From contig NZ_JAILNU010000117.1 in assembly GCF_024691275.1 (NCBI RefSeq), positions 1-64,000 of the forward strand: a stretch of 64,000 nt of DNA, given 5' to 3'. Under the pieces are notes generated by a model that saw only the letters and a program-made list of their open reading frames with translations, was not told the DNA's origin and searched no databases. Below, piece after piece: positions 49,335 through 57,719 of the stretch (position 1 is the stretch's first letter; every line of letters begins with the position of its first letter). Origin of the DNA: Ruminococcus sp. (GTDB taxonomy: Bacteria > Bacillota > Clostridia > Oscillospirales > Ruminococcaceae). Both the position numbers and the translations under genes were made by a program.

Positions 49335-51251
49335 CTACTTGATAGTGCCTGCCTTGTAAGCTTCAAGGAGCTGACGGAGGTCGCTGATCTTGTCGTTTAT
49401 TTCCTCGCCCTTGTCGGTGTCGGAAATATTAGCGCGGCGGTCGAGCTTTTCCACAAGATGTATTGTAGGAGTATTGCCGCTCTCATCAGCCACGAACGGC
49501 TTGTGTTCGGCAAGATTCAGGCTGTGTGAATCGTATATGAGGGTATATCCCGCGATCCCCGTTGTGGACTGGTACGCCTTGGAGATGCCGCCGTCGATGA
49601 CGAAAAGCTTTCCGTCGGCTTTGACAGGGCTTTCGCCGTTCTTGATCTTTACGGGAACATGACCGTTGATGATATGACCGCTCTCGGAATCCAGTCCGAA
49701 AAGCTCCAGCAGGGACATACACACCTCTGCTTTTTCGGAGTATGTATAGTACGCATTGTAGTTCTCGGTATGCAGGGACTTGTCCGCAAGCAGTCCGCGC
49801 TCGAAGAAAGCCATCTTGTCCTTGCCGTAGAGAGGGGACTTAGCTCCGCACCAGAGATACCACATGAAGTCGCTGGCGTACTCCTTTTCCTTGCCGCTGC
49901 TGAAATAAGCCTGATTCACAAGCTCGCCCAGCTTGTCGAGGAGAGCCTTTCCGCTGTACTTCACGCCGCGTATGCTGACGCTCTGGAGCTCGCCGTTCTT
50001 GTCCATAGGTATACAGCCGTGAAAAAGGAGATTGTTGTTGCAGGTTTTGTACATAGCGCCCTTGGCATAGATGAAGCGGATATGCCTTTGCAGCTTCTCG
50101 CTGTGACGGAATGAGGCTCCCAGCACCTTCATGAGCTCAGCCTCGCCCTCGGAAAGAGTAAGCGGCGACTTGGGGTCAACTGTAGGGAAGCTCTTGTCGA
50201 GGAGCTCATGGGTAGTTCCGACGACTTTGACCGTACCTGCGGTGAAGTCCGTTCTGCCGAAAAGGTCGCGCTCCTGCATTTCCCATTCAGGGTGCTTTGC
50301 TATGAGCTGACCTTCAAGCTTCATCTGTATCACGGTTATCGCCTTGTGCATTTTTGCGGCAAGCTTCAGGTCAACGGGGTCGTAGATATTGTCATCGAGA
50401 GCATTTGGCGTATAGGCTGTGCAGTCGTCATGCTCGTAGGTCTCGGCAGCAAATACAGCAAGTGCGCGGAGATTGAGACCGTAGCCGTCTTCGAGAACGT
50501 CGAAGTTGTTGTATCTCATGGCTATGCGGATAACATTTGCGATGAGGGCAGGATTTCCTGCGGCAGCTCCCATCCATGAGATGTCGTGGTTGCCCCACTG
50601 TATATCCACATCATGCATCTTCATGAGTTCGTCAATGATAATATCGGCACGGGGACCTCTGTCGAAGATATCGCCGATGATATGAAGTCTGTCTATGGAT
50701 ACGGACTGTATCAGCTTGCACAGGGAGATTATGAAGGTCTCGGCGATGCCCGTGTCAAGGATAGCAGTGATTATCTCGTCGTAGTAATAGTCCTTGTTCA
50801 CGTCGTCGGTGACGTTTAGCAGCTCGTCGAGTATGTACACCATATCCTCGGGGATACGCTTGCGGATACGTGAACGGGTGTACTTGGCGGAGACGGCTTC
50901 ACACACGAGTATGAGCCTGTAAATGTTCAGGCGTTTCCATTCATCGGAGAGCTCTCCGCAATTAGCAAGGCGTGTTATCTCCTTTTCGGGGTAGTATATG
51001 AGTTCTGCAAGCTGTTCGCGGTCGCGGGCGGAGACGGTCTTGCCGAGTACGCGGTCTATTTTTATCTTTATCATGCCGGAAGCGCTCCTGAGCATATGCA
51101 GGAAGGCTTCGTATTCGCCGTGCATATCGCTGAAAAAGTATTCCGTGCCCTTGGGCAGGCTTCTTATAGCCGAGAGGTTTATTATCTCGCTGGCTGCGCT
51201 TTCGATGGTAGGGTATTCCTTGGCGAGGAGCTGCAAATATTTCTTGTCCAT
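49335..51251 (-). CDS. fbp: Fructose-1,6-bisphosphatase class III
   Basis: This 638-residue enzyme is of the Bacillus Fbp (class III) type. Metallophosphatase motifs are seen in order: FFSDMHGEYEAF, GDIFDRGPRAD, WGNHDISWMGAAAGN and later INGHVPVK. The full length is close to the usual 640-670. It hydrolyses fructose-1,6-bisphosphate in gluconeogenesis. It is the last gene of the minus-strand fructose/PTS block, 54 bases after ptsI. GAAAGGA precedes the ATG. Confidence 0.95.
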   Translation of the reverse strand: MDKKYLQLLAKEYPTIESAASEIINLSAIRSLPKGTEYFFSDMHGEYEAFLHMLRSASGMIKIKIDRVLGKTVSARDREQLAELIYYPEKEITRLANCGELSDEWKRLNIYRLILVCEAVSAKYTRSRIRKRIPEDMVYILDELLNVTDDVNKDYYYDEIITAILDTGIAETFIISLCKLIQSVSIDRLHIIGDIFDRGPRADIIIDELMKMHDVDIQWGNHDISWMGAAAGNPALIANVIRIAMRYNNFDVLEDGYGLNLRALAVFAAETYEHDDCTAYTPNALDDNIYDPVDLKLAAKMHKAITVIQMKLEGQLIAKHPEWEMQERDLFGRTDFTAGTVKVVGTTHELLDKSFPTVDPKSPLTLSEGEAELMKVLGASFRHSEKLQRHIRFIYAKGAMYKTCNNNLLFHGCIPMDKNGELQSVSIRGVKYSGKALLDKLGELVNQAYFSSGKEKEYASDFMWYLWCGAKSPLYGKDKMAFFERGLLADKSLHTENYNAYYTYSEKAEVCMSLLELFGLDSESGHIINGHVPVKIKNGESPVKADGKLFVIDGGISKAYQSTTGIAGYTLIYDSHSLNLAEHKPFVADESGNTPTIHLVEKLDRRANISDTDKGEEINDKISDLRQLLEAYKAGTIK

Positions 51252-51305
51252 AATGTTCCTTTCAACAGCTATGAGCCGACAGCATACGCCGTCGGCTCTG
51301 TTTTG

Positions 51306-52940
51306 CTATTTCGATAGATCTGTTTTTCTTACTGTATCTCTTACTCTGAGGACAAAAGAAGGTGATACCGAGAGCTCGTCTATGCCCATTCGCAGGAATG
51401 TCTCGGTAAGTGAGGTGTCGGCTGCAAGCTCGCCGCATATGCCTATCCACGCACCGTTCTTGTGGGCGTTGTCGGCAGCCATTTGTATGAGCCGCAGTAT
51501 CGCTTCGTGGTGAGTATCCACGAACTGTTCTATCGCCGCGTTCTGTCTGTCGCAGGCGAGGGTATACTGTGTCAGGTCGTTGGTTCCGACGCTGAAGAAA
51601 TCAACAAGGGGCGCAAGCCGATCACTTATGACAGCGGCGGCAGGAGTCTCTATCATTATGCCCAGCTCAACACTGTCGGAAAAGGGAGTGCCCTCAGAGG
51701 TAAGTTCTCTTTTTACATTATCGCACATTTCGAGACATTTTTCAACCTCTTTTTCACTTGTTATCATAGGAAACATTATTCCGAGCTCACCGAATGCCGA
51801 TGCACGGTAGAGTGCGCGGAGCTGTGTGCGGAATATTTCGGGGCGTGTAAGGCATATCCTTATAGCTCTCAGACCGAGTGCAGGGTTTTCCTCCTTTGCA
51901 AGACCAAAGTAGTCCGCCTGTTTGTCTGCGCCGATATCCAGCGTTCTGATGATGACCTTTTTCCCTGCCATGCTTTCGAGTACTTTTTTGTATGCAGAGA
52001 ACTGCTGCTCCTCGGTAGGGTAGTCGCTGCTTTCGAGATAGAGGAACTCGCTGCGGAACAGACCGATACCTCCTGCATCGCTTGCGAGGACTGCCCCGAT
52101 ATTGTCAACGCTGCCTATATTTGCGTATATATTTATCTTTTTGCCGTCTATGGTGACATTTTCCTTGCCTTTAAGTTCCTGTAACAGTCTTTTCTTTTCG
52201 AGATCGTCAGCCTGCTTCTTTGCGAGAGCAGCTGCGGTCTCTTTATCGGGTTCGAGGAATACTTCACCTGTGTATCCGTCAACAGCAGCTTCCATGCCGT
52301 CCTTCACGGTTTTGAGGAGTTCCTTTCCTGCGCCTATAACAGCAGGGATATTCATGTTCCTCGCAAGTATCGCCGTGTGAGAGTTGGACGAGCCGAAAGC
52401 TGTGACGAAAGCGAGCACCTTGTTTTTGTCGAGAAGTACAGTCTCGCTGGGAGCGAGGTCGTCGGCGCAGATTATGACCTTTTCGTCGCTGTCGGATACG
52501 GTATTGCCGTCTGAGGAAAGGTTGGAGATTATGCGGTTGGATATATCCTTCACGTCCGCGGCACGAGCCTGCATATAGGCATCGTCCATAGAACTGAACA
52601 TCTCTGCGAAATTATCGGCAGTAACAGCCACCGCATACTCTGCATTTACGGACTGGGTGTCGATGATGCTGTTTATGGACTCGTTGTAGTCGTCGTCATC
52701 AATCATCATCATGTGGATCTCGAATATCTGAGCATTAGCCTCTCCCACTTCCCTGAGCGCCTTGTCGTATATCACGCGGAGCTGTTCCACGGAAGCTGCC
52801 TTTGCAGCTTCAAGGCGGGCTTTTTCAGCCTCCTTGTCCTCAATGTGTATCCTTTTTACGTTTGTGTCGCTGCGCTTGAATACGGATATCCTGCCTATAG
52901 CTACAGCGCCGTAAACTCCTTTTCCGTTTATTACAGTCAT
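51306..52940 (-). CDS. ptsI: PTS Enzyme I (phosphoenolpyruvate-protein phosphotransferase)
   Basis: This protein of about 544 residues starts at ATG 52940, eight bases after AGGAGG (GTG 52949 is less likely). The phosphohistidine is in SNSHTAILARNMNIPAV. The C-terminal PEP-binding barrel has GIGLFRSEFLY, GVPF-type ELGIMIETPAA and FFSVGTNDLTQY, with a catalytic Cys in WIGICGELAAD. It passes phosphate from PEP to HPr, encoded 34 bases upstream. Slightly shorter than the 570-residue norm, but all motifs are present. Confidence 0.96.
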   Translation of the reverse strand: MTVINGKGVYGAVAIGRISVFKRSDTNVKRIHIEDKEAEKARLEAAKAASVEQLRVIYDKALREVGEANAQIFEIHMMMIDDDDYNESINSIIDTQSVNAEYAVAVTADNFAEMFSSMDDAYMQARAADVKDISNRIISNLSSDGNTVSDSDEKVIICADDLAPSETVLLDKNKVLAFVTAFGSSNSHTAILARNMNIPAVIGAGKELLKTVKDGMEAAVDGYTGEVFLEPDKETAAALAKKQADDLEKKRLLQELKGKENVTIDGKKINIYANIGSVDNIGAVLASDAGGIGLFRSEFLYLESSDYPTEEQQFSAYKKVLESMAGKKVIIRTLDIGADKQADYFGLAKEENPALGLRAIRICLTRPEIFRTQLRALYRASAFGELGIMFPMITSEKEVEKCLEMCDNVKRELTSEGTPFSDSVELGIMIETPAAAVISDRLAPLVDFFSVGTNDLTQYTLACDRQNAAIEQFVDTHHEAILRLIQMAADNAHKNGAWIGICGELAADTSLTETFLRMGIDELSVSPSFVLRVRDTVRKTDLSK

Positions 52941-52974
52941 TGTCTGCACCTCCTGTTGCGAAATAGTGTAGCGT

Positions 52975-53241
52975 TTATTCGCCGAAGCCGTTCTCGAACA
53001 TTCCTGCTATCTCGTCAAGGACAGCCTGTTCATTGCCGCCGTCAACGATTATCTCAACCTCTGTGCCTTTTTTCATGCCTGCTGCCATTATCTGCATGAC
53101 AGCCTTAGCCTTGATGTCCTTGCCGTTTGCTTTGAGCATGACAGTGGAATCCTTATGAGCTGCAACAGCCTTTGCAAGCTCTCCTGCGGGTCTCATATGG
53201 AGACCTTCTTCATTTATAACAGTAACAGTTTTAGTCAGCAT
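52975..53241 (-). CDS. ptsH: Phosphocarrier protein HPr, lacking the regulatory serine
   Basis: This 88-residue HPr starts at ATG 53241 behind AAAGGAG. The catalytic His15 is in EEGLHMRPAGELA. In place of the Firmicute Ser46 region (KSIMGVMSLG) it has KAVMQIMAAG, with alanine (Ala47 here) at the position phosphorylated by HPr kinase. It should therefore serve in PTS transport but not in CcpA-linked catabolite repression through HPr-Ser-P. It lies between fruA and ptsI in the fructose block and may be a fructose-dedicated HPr. Confidence 0.92.
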   Translation of the reverse strand: MLTKTVTVINEEGLHMRPAGELAKAVAAHKDSTVMLKANGKDIKAKAVMQIMAAGMKKGTEVEIIVDGGNEQAVLDEIAGMFENGFGE

Positions 53242-53417
53242 AGATATTACTCCTTTCATTTCGTGAATGTGAGAGCGTCAGCCCTTGCAGGATCTTTCAG
53301 CTGTACGCTGCGAACCGTGTAAGGGCTGAGATCTCATGAACACACCTAATAATTATTTACACGCCATTCTGTACAAATGACGATGCTGTTTGGTAAGAAC
53401 ACAGCGCATTTACGCTG

Positions 53418-53445
53418 CCTTCCCCACCGATGGCGGTGAGGAAGG
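53418..53445 (-). other. Strong hairpin between fruA and ptsH
   Basis: A 12-bp stem with one mismatch (CCTTCCTCACCG / CGGTGGGGAAGG) has a 4-base loop and no T-run. Another inverted repeat (CAGCCCTT / AAGGGCTG) lies at about 53300-53330. These could end or process part of the fru transcript and separate fruA from ptsH-ptsI. Confidence 0.45.
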
Positions 53446-53495
53446 ACGAGCCCCAACATTTTTATCCACGATATATCCCTTTATATCATAGTATA

Positions 53496-55406
53496 TCAAG
53501 CCCTTTTCTTTTTGAGCAGAGCAAGCATCAGCATACCTGTTACCGAGCCTGTTGCAAGGGCAATGACATAGAGAAGCGGGTGTCCCACAACTGCGAATAC
53601 GAAGATGCCGCCGTGTGGAGCTCTGAGTGTGCAGTCGAAAGCCATTGAAAGACCGCCTGCTGTTGCAGCGCCTATCATACATGAGGGGATAACTCTTGCG
53701 GGATCAGCTGCTGCGTAAGGGATAGCTCCCTCTGTGATGAAGCTGAGACCCATGAGATAGTTTACGGGGCCGTTCTTCAGTTCTTCCTCGTTCCATTTGC
53801 TGCGGAAGAATGTTGTTGCGAGAGCTATTGCGATAGGAGGTACCATGCCGCCGAGCATTACTGCTGCCATGACATTGAAGCTGCCCTCTGCGATAGCTGC
53901 AACTCCAAATACGTAGGCTGCCTTATTGAAAGGACCGCCCATATCTATGGACATCATTGCTCCGAGGATACAGCCGAGGAGTATCTTGCTGGAATCGCCC
54001 ATGCTTGTGAGGAGGTCGGAAAGACCCGTATTGAGTACGCCCATGATAGGATTTACCGCGCACATCATGACTGCGACCATGGCAAGTCCGCCGAGAGGAT
54101 ATATGAGTACGGGCTTGATGCCGTTGAGTGACTTTGGAAGCTTGTCACAGGCTTTTTCAAGGGCGAGCATGAGGAAGCCGCCTGCAAAACCTGCGAGAAG
54201 CGCTCCGAGGAAGCCTGATGGGATATTTCCGCCGGGAGCTGCGAACGTTGAGCCTGCTGCTGCCATTGCGCCGCCTGCCATACCAACGAGAAGTCCGGGG
54301 CGGTCAGCGATACTCTTGCCGATATATCCTGCGAGGATAGGTATCATGAAGTTGAATGCGTATCCGCCTACCGTCTTGAACCATCGTGCAGCCGCAAGAT
54401 GCGTACCGAAGTCGCCGTCCTGCGGTGCGCCGCCGATGGAATCTATAAGGAAAGCAATAGCAATGAAAATTCCGCCTGCAACTGTGAACGGGAGCATATT
54501 TGATACGCCGTTCATGAGGTGCTTATACAGCTTGCGACCGAAGCCTTCGTCGTTGTCGGACTTCTTCTCTGAAGATGAGCCGCCCTCGTGCTTGTATACG
54601 GGAGCATCACCGTCAACGATGCGGTTTATGAGTTCCTCCGGCTTCTTGATGCCGTCGGAGACCTTTGTCCTGAGCACCTTCTTGCCGTTGAAACGTGCCA
54701 TTTCCACGGTCTTGTCAGCTGCAACGATGATGCCGTCGCAGCTGTCTATTTCTTCCTGAGTGAGGATATTCTTTGCGCCGCCCGAGCCGTTTGTCTCGAC
54801 TTTTATGGAGATACCCAGCTTGCTGCCTGCTTTTTCGAGAGCTTCTGCTGCCATATAGGTATGAGCTATACCTGTAGGACAGGCAGTAACTGCAAGTACT
54901 CTGTAACCGCCTTTATTTTCGGTCGGAGCTTTGCTTGCCTCGTCGGGATACTTTTCCTTTTCCTTCTGGTCGATAATGTTCAGGAACGTTTCCTTGTCCT
55001 CGGCTCCGATAAGATCATTGTGAAAGTCCTCGTCCATGAGGAGCGTCATGAGTCTTGCGAGCACTTCAAGGTGAACGTCGCCGTTCTGCGGAGCTGCTAT
55101 CATGAAAAGCAGCTTTACGGGCTCGTCATCAAGAGCTTCGTAGTCAACGCCGCCCGGTACTGTCATTGCTGCCAGTGACGGAGCTGATACGGCTGCGCTT
55201 TTGGCATGGGGAACTGCGATACCTTCGCCTATTGCTGTAGAGCCCTGTTCTTCACGGGCAAGTATGCCGTTTTTATATGCTTCTTTATCTGAAAGCTTTC
55301 CGCCTTTTTCCTGTAGGTCGATAAGCATATCTATAGCGTTCATCTTGTCCTTTGGAGAAGCACCGAGTTCTATGCTTTCCTTACCGAGAAGATCAACTAT
55401 ACGCAT
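53496..55406 (-). CDS. fruA: Fructose-specific PTS transporter, fused IIA-IIB-IIC
   Basis: This 636-residue protein has a IIA domain with phosphohistidine His67 (IAVPHAKS), a IIB domain with phosphocysteine in VTACPTGIAHTYMAAEALE, and a IIC membrane domain of about nine helices (GVSNMLPFTVAGGIFIAIAF onwards). The order A-B-C is that of FruA in Firmicutes. It imports fructose as fructose-1-phosphate, the substrate of the kinase encoded 14 bases upstream. CAGGAGG precedes the ATG. Confidence 0.95.
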   Translation of the reverse strand: MRIVDLLGKESIELGASPKDKMNAIDMLIDLQEKGGKLSDKEAYKNGILAREEQGSTAIGEGIAVPHAKSAAVSAPSLAAMTVPGGVDYEALDDEPVKLLFMIAAPQNGDVHLEVLARLMTLLMDEDFHNDLIGAEDKETFLNIIDQKEKEKYPDEASKAPTENKGGYRVLAVTACPTGIAHTYMAAEALEKAGSKLGISIKVETNGSGGAKNILTQEEIDSCDGIIVAADKTVEMARFNGKKVLRTKVSDGIKKPEELINRIVDGDAPVYKHEGGSSSEKKSDNDEGFGRKLYKHLMNGVSNMLPFTVAGGIFIAIAFLIDSIGGAPQDGDFGTHLAAARWFKTVGGYAFNFMIPILAGYIGKSIADRPGLLVGMAGGAMAAAGSTFAAPGGNIPSGFLGALLAGFAGGFLMLALEKACDKLPKSLNGIKPVLIYPLGGLAMVAVMMCAVNPIMGVLNTGLSDLLTSMGDSSKILLGCILGAMMSIDMGGPFNKAAYVFGVAAIAEGSFNVMAAVMLGGMVPPIAIALATTFFRSKWNEEELKNGPVNYLMGLSFITEGAIPYAAADPARVIPSCMIGAATAGGLSMAFDCTLRAPHGGIFVFAVVGHPLLYVIALATGSVTGMLMLALLKKKRA

Positions 55407-55420
55407 AATAATACCTCCTG

Positions 55421-56320
55421 TCAGAGCTGTTTTATCAGCTCAAATATCAGTTCTTTTTTAGCAAGTCCGTCGGAGAATGCAGTTGCACCGCCGCAGGCTG
55501 TTCCGAGCCTGAGAGCGTAGTCGTAATCGCCTTCAAGCGAGCCTGCCGTGAAGCCTGCTACCATTGAATCGCCTGCACCTACCGAGTTTCTGACCTTGCC
55601 TTTGCATACGCCGCATCTGTGGAGTTTGCCGTTCTCGTCGAGGAGGATAGCTCCGTCGCCTGCCATTGACACGAGCACGTTACGTGCTCCCATGTCCTGA
55701 AGCTTAGCGGCATATTCAGCGATCTCGCTGTCGCTTGTGAGAGTTGTTCCGAACATCTCTCCGAGCTCGTGGTTGTTTGGTTTGATAAGGAATGGGCGGT
55801 ATTTTAATACGTTCATAAGAAGATCTTTTGTTGCGTCAACAACTGCCTTTATTTTTCTGTCCGAAAGTCTTTGCAGTATCTTTTCGTATATATCCGATGG
55901 GAGACTGCTCGGGATACTGCCTGCAAGTATAAGAGTGTCGCCGTCTTTGAGTTTATCGAGCTTTGCAAAAAGCTCGCCGAGAGCTTTTTCGTCTATATGA
56001 GGGCCCTGTCCGTTGAGTTCGGTCTCTTCTTCGGCTTTTATCTTTACGTTGATACGTGAGTTGCCCTGACTGAGCCTTACGAAGTCGGCATCTATCCCCA
56101 TTGCCTTTACGCCCTGCTCGATAGCCTCGCCTGTGAAGCCTGCCGTAAAGCCCAGTGCTTTGGAAGGTACTCCGAGTTCGGCAAGAACTATGGAAACGTT
56201 TATGCCTTTTCCGCCGAAGTACATTTCCTCGGACGCTGAGCGGTTGACACTGCCGAGCAGCATCTTTTCCGTGCGTACCACATAATCTATGGCAGGATTG
56301 AATGTGACGGTGTATATCAT
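55421..56320 (-). CDS. fruK: 1-phosphofructokinase
   Basis: This 299-residue PfkB-family kinase starts with MIYTVTFNPAIDYVV, has the FGGKGINVSIVLAELG signature and ends with the catalytic GAGDSMVAGFTAG. It phosphorylates fructose-1-phosphate from the FruA transporter to fructose-1,6-bisphosphate. Its ATG overlaps the regulator's stop by one base (TAATG). This matches the fruR-fruK-fruA order of Bacillus and relatives. Confidence 0.95.
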   Translation of the reverse strand: MIYTVTFNPAIDYVVRTEKMLLGSVNRSASEEMYFGGKGINVSIVLAELGVPSKALGFTAGFTGEAIEQGVKAMGIDADFVRLSQGNSRINVKIKAEEETELNGQGPHIDEKALGELFAKLDKLKDGDTLILAGSIPSSLPSDIYEKILQRLSDRKIKAVVDATKDLLMNVLKYRPFLIKPNNHELGEMFGTTLTSDSEIAEYAAKLQDMGARNVLVSMAGDGAILLDENGKLHRCGVCKGKVRNSVGAGDSMVAGFTAGSLEGDYDYALRLGTACGGATAFSDGLAKKELIFELIKQL

Positions 56321-57066
56321 TACAAGACCTCCTTTATCGTGGCTTGTGACAGAAATTTCTTGTCAATGAGCTTGTCAGTGATTATCCTGACCTTATTGAT
56401 AGGGGAGAATGTCACTGACGTGATCTGGTCGAATTTGGAATGGTCTGCCAGTATATATACCTGTCGGCTGTTTGTGATGACAGCCGTTTTGACGCTCGCT
56501 TCGGTGCTGTCTGGAGTTGTTATGCCGCCGCTGAGCGATATGCCGTTTGCACCGAGGAAGCTTTTCGTGAAGTTGTAGCGGCTGAGACTGTTGACACATT
56601 CAGCTCCAACAATAGCTTCCGTGGTGAGCTTTATCTCGCCTGCGGGGAGAAACACCCTGAACCCCTTCTGCGCAAGTTTTTTTGCGTGAATGAATGCGTT
56701 TGTGACGAAGGTGACGTTTTTTGGCGGGATATAGTCTATCATCTTCGCCGTAGTAGTTCCCGCATCTATGAAAATGAAGTCTCCGTCATCAATGAGAGAT
56801 GCTGCGAAACGTGCGATAGCAGCCTTTTCTTCGATGCAGAGCAGCGATTTTTCTTCAACATTGTGTTCTATGACTGAAAATGAATCCGTAACTGAGATAG
56901 CTCCGCCGTGTACCTTGAGCAGCAGCCCTTTTTCGGCAAGAGCGGTCAGATCGCGGCGTATCGTGGATTCCGATGTATCAAGAAGTGCGCAGAGCTCGCC
57001 GAGCGTAACGCTTCTGCGGGCGTTGACGGTTTCGACTATTATGGAATGGCGTTCTTCTGTAAGCAT
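56320..57066 (-). CDS. fruR: DeoR-family transcriptional regulator of the fructose operon
   Basis: This 248-residue protein starts at ATG 57066 with CAGGTGA before it; the longer frame from 57144 has no ribosome site and covers the promoter. The N-terminal DeoR HTH (ERHSIIVETVNARRSVTLGEL ... SESTIRRDLTAL) and the effector domain (FIDAGTTTAKMIDYIP, ADHSKFDQ) are clear. By family and position it is FruR, which senses fructose-1-phosphate and represses the operon. It is first in the operon, so the circuit is autoregulatory. Confidence 0.9.
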   Translation of the reverse strand: MLTEERHSIIVETVNARRSVTLGELCALLDTSESTIRRDLTALAEKGLLLKVHGGAISVTDSFSVIEHNVEEKSLLCIEEKAAIARFAASLIDDGDFIFIDAGTTTAKMIDYIPPKNVTFVTNAFIHAKKLAQKGFRVFLPAGEIKLTTEAIVGAECVNSLSRYNFTKSFLGANGISLSGGITTPDSTEASVKTAVITNSRQVYILADHSKFDQITSVTFSPINKVRIITDKLIDKKFLSQATIKEVL

Positions 57067-57093
57067 CGTGTTCACCTGCCTTTGTGAGTAGTT

Positions 57094-57140
57094 TTGACTG
57101 TTTCTGACTATATTATACCACTGCGTTTTTGTGAAATCAA
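57094..57140 (-). promoter_or_regulatory. fru operon promoter and possible FruR site
   Basis: On the minus strand TTGATT (57135-57140) and TATAAT (57112-57117) are 17 bases apart. Directly downstream, AGTCAGAAACAGTCAAAAC (57093-57111) holds two TCAGAAAC/GTCAAAAC half-sites in direct repeat, a likely FruR operator over the transcription start. Confidence 0.65.
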
Positions 57141-57144
57141 GCAT

Positions 57145-57719
57145 TTTCTTTCAAAAGCATTCATAAATCATCAATTTCGTAGACATAAACATATGAATTG
57201 ACTGCTGATTGTGCATTTTTTTCTGTAGAATGTGACAGAATATGGAATATTGTGGACGAAATATGTGGAACTGTAGCACTGCATACATAAAATGTGCTTT
57301 GATGAATTTTGTGATTTGTAACTTAGGATATAAGAAAGGGGAAGATTTATACACAAAATGGAGCATTATTAGTTGTGCATAATGTAAATTTTTTGTGGCA
57401 CGGACAATTATTGTTGAATTATTAGTGAGAATATGATATAATCTATATAAAAAGTAGGGTTGAAATCGTTACTATCCACGGAGTATTTTTCACAATTAAA
57501 ACAGACATTTTTTGATATATTGACAGTAAAGAAACTAATTATCGGACTTGAAATTTTGGTATGACGGCTTCGGCTGTCCGTTGCAGCAATCAACTCACTT
57601 AAATATGCCGTATTCGACTGTGAAATATATTGAATAACCTGATATATCCAATACTATATAAATGTATTTTGGGCGGGAACAGGGAGAAGAATAATTTTAT
57701 TTTGAAAGGATATGGTCAA
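57145..57719. promoter_or_regulatory. Gene-free region with the promoter of the NRPS cluster
   Basis: This 575-base A/T-rich stretch has no convincing gene. A plus-strand promoter is seen at TTGAAT (57414-57419) and TATAAT (57437-57442) with 17 bases between, leaving a leader of about 270 bases. That leader has a UUCG hairpin (GACGGC-TTCG-GCTGTC, about 57563-57578) and an unused TTGACA at 57522. No Fur box was found here, notable for a siderophore-type cluster. Confidence 0.5.
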
